A DNA stretch of 6,616 bases, from positions 1-6,616 of the forward strand of contig CAYJTF010000044.1 of NCBI GenBank assembly GCA_964373165.1, given 5' to 3'. Of this stretch, positions 1 to 5,321 are shown one piece after another (position 1 is the first letter of the stretch; every line of letters begins with the position of its first letter). This DNA is from JAGVVZ01 sp964373165 (GTDB lineage Archaea > Aenigmatarchaeota > Aenigmatarchaeia > CG10238-14). A model generated the notes under the pieces. That model was given only the letters and a program-made list of their open reading frames with translations, was not told the origin of the DNA and did not search any database. A program made the translations under genes and the position numbers.

Positions 1-926
1 CCTCTAAATGTTAATGTGCCTTGTGTGAACGCAGAAGTGAATGTCATTCTTGCATTCGTAAATTCGAGCCATTTATTCTGGGTCAAATCAAAACCTACAG
101 TCAGGTTGACAGCGCCGTCGAAAGGCAAAGCCCCATTACAAGTAGGCAAATTTATAAAGTCTGTCATATAGGTGCCTCTGTGGGCTTTAAATCTCACAGT
201 GCCCGGAAAGTTTGTACCGCAAACATAAACACTGGCATTTCTAACACCAATATTTTTCACAATAACTGTGTTGTTAGCCAGACTAACATTATTAATTGGC
301 AATGGCGGAAAATTCAATTGACCAGATCCGTCTGAATACTGAATCTGCAATACGGCATCGTTATCAAAAACCACTAGGTTTTGTGAGAACTTGCTCAATT
401 GAATGTTGCTTATATTGAACAGGGAATGAGTAGCATTGCTGCCGGCTATATTCGCAGTAGATTGATTTATTATATCAACCCTGAATAAAGTCAGATCCTG
501 GAATTGCGTCTTAAAGGTTTTTTTGTTCTTGACTTTCATCAGCCCGGCTCCCTCGCATAATATTCTGTTAGTCTGGAAACTGGAGCAAGAAGATGCATTA
601 AGCATCACTAACCCTATCTCTACGGGCTCTTTGATCAGCTGTGTCACGTTAGCAACCTTGTATTTGAAAACCTTGGGAGTTAATTGCGTGCCGGTGCTGA
701 TATAAGTGGCGTTAGCCGCGAATGAGGACGAAGTGATATTATAGAAAAATCCGCTGAACGTGCTTTTCTTGGGAGTATAAGCAGTTATGTTGGCGTTGGA
801 TGAATTAAGGGAATTTATCGTCCCGTCCGTGCCGAATACGTCAAAGGATACTGATGCTGCGTTAGCAGATGCGGCTAAAAAAAGAAAGAAAAAGCTAAAA
901 ATTAAAATGGGGGTGCTTGTCCGCAT
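1..926 (-). CDS. Secreted, sequon-rich surface protein (3' end outside the window)
   Basis: I read this from the minus strand: ATG at 926-924 is preceded in frame by TAG four codons upstream, so the start is fixed, and the frame stays open for 308 codons to the window edge. Residues 1-23 form a clear signal peptide: a charged start, a Phe/Leu-rich core and an Ala-Asn-Ala cleavage site. The mature part has about a dozen N-x-S/T sequons, which suggests an exported, possibly glycosylated beta-rich protein. Residues about 53-180 resemble the last 130 residues of the protein encoded at 5322-6616. Both contain KK-x(5)-G-[FY]-F, then Cys-x(9)-Cys-Glu-Gly-x-Gly (Cys114 and Cys124 here), then NKKT. 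I do not recognise the rest, and no enzymatic motif is visible. There is no Shine-Dalgarno site, so the transcript may be leaderless. Function unknown; a surface or adhesion role is inference. Confidence 0.85.
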   Translation of the reverse strand, partial: MRTSTPILIFSFFFLFLAASANAASVSFDVFGTDGTINSLNSSNANITAYTPKKSTFSGFFYNITSSSFAANATYISTGTQLTPKVFKYKVANVTQLIKEPVEIGLVMLNASSCSSFQTNRILCEGAGLMKVKNKKTFKTQFQDLTLFRVDIINQSTANIAGSNATHSLFNISNIQLSKFSQNLVVFDNDAVLQIQYSDGSGQLNFPPLPINNVSLANNTVIVKNIGVRNASVYVCGTNFPGTVRFKAHRGTYMTDFINLPTCNGALPFDGAVNLTVGFDLTQNKWLEFTNARMTFTSAFTQGTLTFR

Positions 927-949
927 AACATCATTCTATTTTGCATTAA

Positions 950-957
950 TTTTATTT
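950..957 (-). promoter_or_regulatory. Candidate TATA box for the 1-926 gene
   Basis: On the minus strand the sequence is AAATAAAA, preceded by a G. Its centre lies about 27-28 bases upstream of the ATG at 926, the same spacing as the much clearer vapB TATA box, and would give a leaderless mRNA. The region is AT-rich, so a chance match is possible. Confidence 0.33.
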
Positions 958-1015
958 CTGGCTCAGATAAATCAAATAATTACCAAATAAGAATAATTTT
1001 ATCTTATTATAAGAA

Positions 1016-1113
1016 AAGAATTTCTATTATAGAGTAAATAAGTTTATATCTACTGTATAATGATTCTGATAGGAAAAAGAAAGAATATTTCTATTTTATA
1101 GGAAAAAATATTC
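1016..1113. repeat. Imperfect direct repeat with a hairpin-forming second copy
   Basis: AAGAATTTCTATTATAG (1016-1032) recurs as AAGAATATTTCTATTTTATAG (1081-1101). The second copy lies in an inverted repeat: GAATATTT (1083-1090) pairs with AAATATTC (1106-1113), and inside it CTAT (1091-1094) pairs with ATAG (1098-1101) around a TTT loop, leaving a short bulge. It could bind a regulator or fold in a long leader of the plus-strand gene. It could also be chance in AT-rich DNA. Confidence 0.35.
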
Positions 1114-1197
1114 GTTTTAAGAGGAAATTTATTACAGAACAATCACAAAGTATATTCACGTATCTTAACATTTCAAAAAAAATAGGTTTAGATAAAG

Positions 1198-1205
1198 TTA
1201 AATAT
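1198..1205 (+). promoter_or_regulatory. Candidate TATA box for the ParB-like gene
   Basis: TTAAATAT is centred about 24-25 bases upstream of the ATG at 1226, compatible with a leaderless transcript, and there is no Shine-Dalgarno site before that ATG. TTTATATC at 1043-1050 is a closer match to the archaeal consensus but would give a leader of roughly 150 bases. Which one is used cannot be decided from sequence. Confidence 0.3.
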
Positions 1206-1225
1206 GATTTGTAAACAATAAAGAT

Positions 1226-1639
1226 ATGCAAAAACTCATTTTAACACCTGGGGAGTGTGGCGAACTGGTACCGCACTGGTATGACCTGAATGGTGAAAAG
1301 CTAAATCACCTATTACGAATGACCACCCGGGTGAGTAAATTTTTTCCGGGAGAAAAACGAATTGTCATGTCTTCTGTTCCTATACTAATAACCGATGACG
1401 GATTCATCCTCAACGGAAGGCATAGATCATATGTCGCCAGAAAATACGGATATGATCTCGAAGCGTATGAAGTGGCAGATCCTCGAGACATCATTCATCA
1501 CACGCCTCACAAAAGTTATGGCGAGACCGGACTTGGGGGCGTGCTGGAAGCTTATGATAGAAAGCACTTATTGATTGATATATGCAGATCTCAAGGAGTT
1601 ACATGCATTGATGACCTAGTAAGGATTTATTCTGAATAA
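1226..1639 (+). CDS. Small ParB/sulfiredoxin-fold-like protein (137 aa)
   Basis: This is the only plus-strand gene. The start is fixed by an in-frame TGA at 1205-1207 with no other start codon between. Residues 51-82 look like the core of the ParB/sulfiredoxin superfamily: a strand (VPILITDDG), then ILNGRHRSYVARKYG, where Asn63-Gly-Arg-His-Arg67 matches the family's (D/N)GxHR signature followed by a helix, then another strand (LEAYEV). In the family this loop binds nucleotide or phosphate; members include ParB CTPases, sulfiredoxin and stand-alone nuclease-like proteins. No helix-turn-helix DNA-binding half follows, and no parA is nearby, so a partition role is not supported. Residues 90-137 (HHTPHKSYGE, then an aromatic/helical tail) are unassigned. 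The gene is clearly less AT-rich than its flanks, which may hint at transfer. The fold assignment is moderately supported; the substrate is unknown. Confidence 0.82.
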   Translation: MQKLILTPGECGELVPHWYDLNGEKLNHLLRMTTRVSKFFPGEKRIVMSSVPILITDDGFILNGRHRSYVARKYGYDLEAYEVADPRDIIHHTPHKSYGETGLGGVLEAYDRKHLLIDICRSQGVTCIDDLVRIYSE

Positions 1640-1726
1640 CAGGTTACATAAAAACTACGGACAATACTATAGAATTTCAGGGATTTAGAAATCTACGCGA
1701 TTTAAGCATTAATTCCAAGTATAGGC

Positions 1727-1760
1727 TTTTTTGGCAAATAACCTCTTGATAAAGCTTTTT
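1727..1760 (+). terminator. Possible oligo-T terminator tract
   Basis: Two T-runs, T6 at 1727-1732 and T5 at 1756-1760, lie in the convergent spacer 88-121 bases after the stop of the ParB-like gene. Archaeal transcription often ends at oligo-T tracts without a hairpin. The rest of the spacer (1640-1826) shows no gene or RNA I can recognise. Confidence 0.28.
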
Positions 1761-1826
1761 ATTATGTGGTATCTACCTCTTCATTAGTATAAAGTTAGAA
1801 AGTTTACTTTACAAATTTGAAGGATC

Positions 1827-2201
1827 TTATAACAATAGCACGTTAGATATATTTTCAAAATGCTTATCCTTTGTTAAAACTTTTATATCATAGAATTGCG
1901 ATGTAGCAAGTATCAAGGAATCTATCATTCCCCAATTTTTTACGACTTTTTTACGTTCGAGATTCAAAATACCTGCCAAATTTGCTATTTCAAGGTTCAG
2001 ATTCAAAATTACACCTAAATCAATTATATATTTTATTAATTCGTTGTTATCAAGTCCTTCCCTTTTTGACCAATTAGATATCTCAGAAATACTCGCAATG
2101 CTTGTGAAGCATTTATAATCTTTAAGATAGGATTTTACTATTTTACCCTTTTCGCTCTTTATGAAGAATTCTATCCATGCAGACGTGTCCAATAATAACA
2201 T
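1827..2201 (-). CDS. vapC: VapC-type PIN-domain ribonuclease toxin
   Basis: This 124-residue protein spans one PIN domain, the normal VapC length. The four acidic active-site positions are present: Asp5 in LLLDTSAWIE, Glu40 in SISEIS, Asp94 in GMIDSLILATS and Asp112 in LTKDKHF. In the family these coordinate Mg2+ or Mn2+ for cleavage of RNA, often tRNA or rRNA; the target cannot be read here. The ATG (2201-2199) overlaps the TAA of the upstream vapB by one base (TAATG), so the two are very probably translationally coupled. The frame is intact and every catalytic position is conserved, so the toxin should be active when VapB is absent. The gene ends in a convergent spacer facing the ParB-like gene. 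Confidence 0.95.
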   Translation of the reverse strand: MLLLDTSAWIEFFIKSEKGKIVKSYLKDYKCFTSIASISEISNWSKREGLDNNELIKYIIDLGVILNLNLEIANLAGILNLERKKVVKNWGMIDSLILATSQFYDIKVLTKDKHFENISNVLLL

Positions 2202-2422
2202 TAATATCTTTCTAACCTGTCTACTCCATCCCTTTCAAATGGTTTTGATCCTTTGGCTATGCCAAATGCCTTTTTAATCTGTTCTAACTTTTTTTCTTTA
2301 AATAAAGCAATTTCTATAGTTTCGCCTTCACGTATTTTCTGTTGTGCAATCAAATCTTTAGGTATCAAAACACCTAACGAAGTGCCGACTTTCCTCACTC
2401 TAGTTTTGAATAATCCGGACAT
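2201..2422 (-). CDS. vapB: VapB-type antitoxin, AbrB/SpoVT fold
   Basis: This 73-residue protein has an N-terminal swapped-hairpin AbrB DNA-binding domain (about residues 5-42). The typical core is visible: VRKVGTSLGVLIPKDLI, then a REGETIEIAL strand. The C-terminal stretch FGIAKGSKPFERD (53-65) is the kind of extended tail that in AbrB-type VapB proteins wraps the PIN toxin and blocks its active site. The gene comes before vapC and overlaps it by one base. VapB, or the VapBC complex, usually represses its own promoter; a strong TATA box and palindromic repeats sit directly upstream, which fits. The ATG at 2422 lies 27-28 bases from the TATA centre with no Shine-Dalgarno, indicating a leaderless mRNA. 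Confidence 0.94.
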   Translation of the reverse strand: MSGLFKTRVRKVGTSLGVLIPKDLIAQQKIREGETIEIALFKEKKLEQIKKAFGIAKGSKPFERDGVDRLERY

Positions 2423-2442
2423 ATTATAATGTATTATAATAC
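2423..2442 (-). promoter_or_regulatory. Candidate VapB/VapBC operator: two palindromes 10 bp apart
   Basis: The nonamer TATTATAAT occurs at 2422-2430 and again at 2432-2440, exactly 10 bp apart, so both face the same side of the helix. Each contains the perfect palindrome ATTATAAT, and the second extends to the 12-bp palindrome GTATTATAATAC (2431-2442). The pair fills the space between the TATA box and the start codon, so a bound antitoxin would block the transcription start. Binding by VapB is inference from the family's autoregulation. Confidence 0.55.
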
Positions 2443-2445
2443 ATA

Positions 2446-2453
2446 TTTATAAA
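2446..2453 (-). promoter_or_regulatory. Archaeal TATA box of vapBC
   Basis: TTTATAAA matches the archaeal TATA consensus, with its centre 27-28 bases upstream of the vapB ATG. This is the standard distance for a leaderless archaeal promoter. It lies just 10 bases beyond the stop codon of the preceding gene, so vapBC has its own promoter although it runs in the same direction. The box is self-palindromic, so orientation is taken from the gene. Confidence 0.7.
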
Positions 2454-2462
2454 GATCGTTGC

Positions 2463-4401
2463 TTATCTCCTACAAATTTTAGGTGTGAATGATCCTATAT
2501 GATATTCCGGCATCAAATATGGTGGAGGTACCGCCGTACAATTAGTTGCACCACACTGGCCAACAGTGCATGTTCTATCACATGTCTCCCATGGGTTCAA
2601 GCACCTGTCTGCCTCAAACTGGTTGACATTGCTATTGCAAAATCCTCCACATTTGGCGCAGAAATTGCACCCTGCCACCCTGCATCTAGAGCTTGTCGGG
2701 CATTCGTTGCAATCAATATTCAAAGATTTGAAATCCTGTTCGCCTTCGTCCAAGAAATCTGAATCCATATTTTTGTCTATGCATGCATATATCTCAGTTG
2801 GGCCTATTGTTTTTGGCGACAATATTCTCCTCTCGCATTCACCATTTCTCAGTATACATCTAGTCAGTTCCTGTCCATCGCAACTTCCCAATCTGAATGA
2901 AACCAATTTGCTGTCGCAATTTATCATGCCGTGAGCCCTCAAAGCAATCCTATCTCTCGGGCATACTCTGTCATCATCTAATTCTAAATTAATGAATCCG
3001 TCGCAAGCAAGAACACACTCGCCATCCTCGCATTGAGTTCCTGGCAGGCAATTTTCAGTTTGAGAGTGAGGTTGGCTGACGCATATACATGAAGTGGAAT
3101 TGACATAATAATCCGTGCCTGATCTCATTCTTGTATCAGAATCTACGCATTCCCATGTTCCTTTTCTGTCTTTATAATCGCACTTAAATTCTGTCTGTAC
3201 AGGTCGATTGCCTATACATAATGTCCGTAAAGCATCCGGATCATCCCAACACATTACATCCCCACCGCCTTGGCAAGAAGGTACGCAAGGAATTGTGGTA
3301 GTTGTNNNNNNNNNNNNNNNNNNNNNNNNNNNNNNNNNNNNNNNNNNNNNNNNNNNNNNNNNNNNNNNNNNNNNNNNNNNNNNNNNNNNNNNNNNNNNNN
3401 NNNNNTGTGGTTGTCGTTGAAGTTGTTGTAGTGCTTGTAGTTGTTGTGGGAGGTGGTGAAGCACATCCGGCTGTCAATGCATAAATCTTTCTTTCGGGTG
3501 TATCCGTTGACAAAGTCCAGGAAGTGCCGTCAAACACATATATTCTGCCGTTAGTTGAAGTGCCTGCATACAATTTGCTTTGGAATGTCTTTAATACGGC
3601 AATGTTATCTTCAGTCGTATCTATTGATAGAGTCCATGAGGTGCCGTCAAACACTCTCACAGTTCCGCCTGGGAATCCACCTACATATAATTTGCCGTTG
3701 TAAACTTCAGATGAATATAATCTCTGCTCAGGAAAATCTGCTTCTAAAATCCATGAAGAGCCGTCAGATGACGAGTAAACCCTTCCGTCATCGCCCGTAG
3801 TTGCATATAATTTGCCGTTGTAAACTTCCAATGAGAATATCCATGATTCAGCCAAATCTGCGGCTAAAATCCATGAAGAGCCGTCAAATACGAAAATCAT
3901 GCCGTTGTAACCAGTACCGGCGTATAACTTCCCGTTGAATACAGCCATGGAAAGTATGTAAGCTTCAGATAAAGACTGGCTCAATGACCATGAAGTGCCG
4001 TCAGTAGAGGAATATATGGTAGCAGTTGGATCAATACCAGCATAAACTTTGCTGTTGAACGGACATAACGTTTCTGTATATATTTGTGCACTGTCAAAAA
4101 CAGTAGACCATGAGGTACCGTCAAATCTTAAGACTCTCCCCTCTAGTGCCGTGCCTGCGTATATGTTATTATTGAAAGTTGTTAATGCCCATATTTTTGT
4201 TTCGTCACTATCATGAGAGACGGACCATGAAGAGCCGTCAAAGACATATATTCTGCCGTTATCACCTGTAGCTGCATATAGCCTATCTTCAACTAGAGGT
4301 GACGGACAAAATGAACACGTATCGTCAGCTAATGCAATGTTCACACTAACTAAAACCATTAGCAATATCATGCTTAACTGAATAGTTTTTTTATTAATCA
4401 T
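2463..4401 (-). CDS. Secreted seven-repeat beta-propeller protein with Cys-rich C-terminus, interrupted by an assembly gap
   Basis: Read through the N gap, this is one gene. The ATG at 4401 directly follows the stop of the upstream gene (TAAATG). Residues 1-25 are a signal peptide ending ALA-DD, followed by a CxxC (Cys29, Cys32). Residues 36-313 hold seven repeats of 39-40 residues, each with a LYAGT-like strand, G-R-[IV]-Y, and [FST]DG[TS]SW, as expected for a seven-bladed beta-propeller. A PPP then leads into (TTTTS)n, where 100 Ns intervene. After the gap, TTTTIPC continues into a 280-residue segment with 31 cysteines, an EF-hand-like Asp-rich stretch (DKNMDSDFLDEGEQ) and no membrane anchor. 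The two halves are in different frames as written, but each codon series ends exactly at the gap edge, so a true gap divisible by three gives one continuous frame. Such propellers usually bind ligands or glycans; the function here is unknown. Mis-scaffolding of two genes is the alternative. Confidence 0.82.
3294..3447 (-). repeat. Low-complexity Thr/Ser linker containing a 100-N assembly gap
   Basis: Bases 3306-3405 are exactly 100 Ns, the conventional placeholder for a gap of unknown size. On the minus strand both edges code for threonine runs: TTTTSTTTTSTTTT before the gap (3447-3406) and TTTT after it (3305-3294). The ACN-codon repeat is the likely reason assembly failed. The real linker length is unknown, and coordinates across this point are not true distances. 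Confidence 0.9.
3463..4296 (-). repeat. Seven tandem 117-120 bp coding repeats (propeller blades)
   Basis: The blade motif, seen on the plus strand as GA(A/G)G(T/A)(G/A)CCGTCA, starts at about 3521, 3638, 3755, 3875, 3992, 4112 and 4229. The spacings are 117, 117, 120, 117, 120 and 117 bases. The similarity is visible in the DNA as well as the protein, with CCATGAAGAGCCGTCA shared by three copies, suggesting recent duplication or gene conversion. Indels between blades are whole codons. Confidence 0.88.
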
Positions 4402-5223
4402 TTAATCATCTGGTTTTGATGATGTTGGTGGGGGATTTGTTGGTGGTTCATCTGTTTTTTTCGGCGGTTCTTGATCACAATTTTGTACGCAACCTGGCGG
4501 TGGAGCTGGTGTATCTGTGATAGGACACGCCTCCTGAGGCAGCCAAAACTTTTCAATAACTCTTCCGTCTGGACCACGTCTTTCATACCAACTACCCAAA
4601 GGATCACATCCTACTCTCACCGTTGTCGTGACTATTGTAGGAGTTGGGGTTGGAGTCGACGGAACAAATATTCTAGTGACTGTTGGGCGAACTTGTTGAT
4701 TATAGAATGTTATTATTGTCTGATATAATTTTCCAATATCTGCAGCACCAATCGTTACATCATAACAGATTTTGCCAATAGATCTCCAGTTTGAATCTCC
4801 TGGAACTTCACAAATTCTATGATCACCTTGAGCTAAAGGAATAAAGGCTACGCCATCACTACCAGTACGGTATCTACTACCCCCAACTTCAATTTCCCAT
4901 CCGGGAATAAGTTGTTCTCCCTCGTCCCATCTACCGTTTCCATCGGAATCATGAACTTTTTGAACCTTAACATATGCCTGAGCAGGTGTTGCAGAAGCGG
5001 ATGGTGATGGTGAATAAGCGGGGGGAGGCGTATTTGAAGGATTTGGTGTGTTAGTTCTTGTAGAAGTAGAAGAAGATGTAGGACTGCCTATAGAATAGGT
5101 TATTGGTCTAGCACTTGCAGATCCACCAGAATAAATCTGAAGGCCAAGAGCAATCGTTACAAGCCAACTAACAGCATTAGAAACTATAAGCTTTGGATGA
5201 TAATGTCTATTTTGTATTTCAAT
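4402..5223 (-). CDS. Secreted protein with SdrD_B/Cna-B-like domain and Pro/Thr linkers; non-canonical start
   Basis: The frame is open from a TAG at 5226-5224 to the TAA at 4404-4402, giving 273 residues if it starts at ATT 5223. No ATG, GTG or TTG occurs in frame before GTG at codon 202, yet the early residues are plainly coding. Residues 12-38 are a signal peptide (hydrophobic core, then SASA before RP), 45-80 a Ser/Thr/Pro linker, and 82-176 an SdrD_B/Cna-B-like beta-sandwich. That domain has YVKVQKVHDSDGNGRWDEGE, IPGWEIEVGG, a T-GSDG-A turn and a closing ITFYN strand; the Asp-rich loop resembles a calcium site. A TPTPTPT linker (190-196) leads to a small segment with GCDPLGSW and an acidic, Pro-rich tail with four cysteines. 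It is the first gene of an operon with the propeller gene (TAAATG). A surface structural or adhesive role is inference. An ATT or ATA start, or a sequencing error, must explain the missing start codon. Confidence 0.8.
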   Translation of the reverse strand: MEIQNRHYHPKLIVSNAVSWLVTIALGLQIYSGGSASARPITYSIGSPTSSSTSTRTNTPNPSNTPPPAYSPSPSASATPAQAYVKVQKVHDSDGNGRWDEGEQLIPGWEIEVGGSRYRTGSDGVAFIPLAQGDHRICEVPGDSNWRSIGKICYDVTIGAADIGKLYQTIITFYNQQVRPTVTRIFVPSTPTPTPTIVTTTVRVGCDPLGSWYERRGPDGRVIEKFWLPQEACPITDTPAPPPGCVQNCDQEPPKKTDEPPTNPPPTSSKPDD

Positions 5224-5225
5224 CT

Positions 5226-5229
5226 ACCT
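5226..5229 (-). promoter_or_regulatory. Weak Shine-Dalgarno-like AGGT before the non-canonical start
   Basis: AGGT on the minus strand (5229-5226) lies 2 bases before ATT 5223 and 8 bases before ATA 5217, both in frame with the secreted protein. The predicted transcription start from the TATA box at 5265-5272 is near 5241, so the site is inside a short leader. The spacing favours ATA 5217; similarity to an ordinary N-terminus (M-E-I-Q-N-R) favours ATT 5223. Confidence 0.35.
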
Positions 5230-5264
5230 GAGATATGTATATGTTATAACTTACTAGGAAATAC

Positions 5265-5272
5265 TATTTATA
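5265..5272 (-). promoter_or_regulatory. Archaeal TATA box of the two-gene secreted operon
   Basis: TATAAATA on the minus strand matches the archaeal consensus. About 27 bases downstream is position ~5241, giving a predicted leader of roughly 18-24 bases before ATT 5223 or ATA 5217. It lies after the terminator-like hairpin of the upstream gene, which supports a separate transcription unit covering 5223-2463. Confidence 0.6.
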
Positions 5273-5291
5273 CCGAATTCAAACGGAAATG

Positions 5292-5310
5292 AAAAACAGT
5301 GTCACAACTG
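5292..5310 (-). terminator. Hairpin plus T5, terminator of the DNRLRE gene
   Basis: Reading the minus strand just after the TAG at 5324-5322, CAGT and ACTG (5310-5307 and 5300-5297) can pair around a 6-base loop and are followed at once by TTTTT (5296-5292). The stem is only 4 bp, but position and T-run fit an archaeal terminator. Confidence 0.42.
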
Positions 5311-5321
5311 CAAAGAAACGA

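Larger units (their letters stand above)
927..1225. other. AT-rich divergent intergenic region
   Basis: This 299-base spacer separates two divergent genes. It is far more AT-rich than its surroundings: 12 of the 60 bases at 1081-1140 are G or C, against 26 of 60 at 1261-1320 inside the plus-strand gene. I see no coding frame with a credible product, no tRNA and no CRISPR-like array. It holds the candidate promoters of both flanking genes, a second TATA-like TTTATATC at 1043-1050 on the plus strand, and the imperfect repeats at 1016-1113. Confidence 0.6.

Noticed and set aside
21..335. Plus-strand open frame at the left edge
   Set aside because: It is antisense to the long signal-peptide-bearing minus-strand frame, with no promoter or domain. 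The frames at 523-705 and 787-990 are the same kind of shadow.
1640..1826. tRNA or small RNA in the convergent spacer
   Set aside because: I found no cloverleaf arms, no conserved tRNA bases and no strong stem-loop, only AT-rich sequence with two T-runs.
2499..2934. Plus-strand open frames opposite the Cys-rich tail
   Set aside because: They lie antisense to a frame with a coherent Cys-rich product and have no promoter or recognisable domain. Their residue content mirrors the opposite strand.
3208..3484. Possible short-repeat array (GTTGT-rich plus strand) or CRISPR-like repeat around the gap
   Set aside because: The repeat is three-base periodic and codes for Thr/Ser on the minus strand. 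There are no spacers of constant length.
4398..4607. Alternative minus-strand frame across the operon junction
   Set aside because: It overlaps the Pro-rich tail of the SdrD_B-like gene in another frame. The main frame continues 200 codons upstream with a clear domain.
4402..4620. Short separate gene starting at GTG 4620
   Set aside because: The same frame extends without a stop to 5223 through a recognisable domain and signal peptide, so GTG 4620 is an internal valine.
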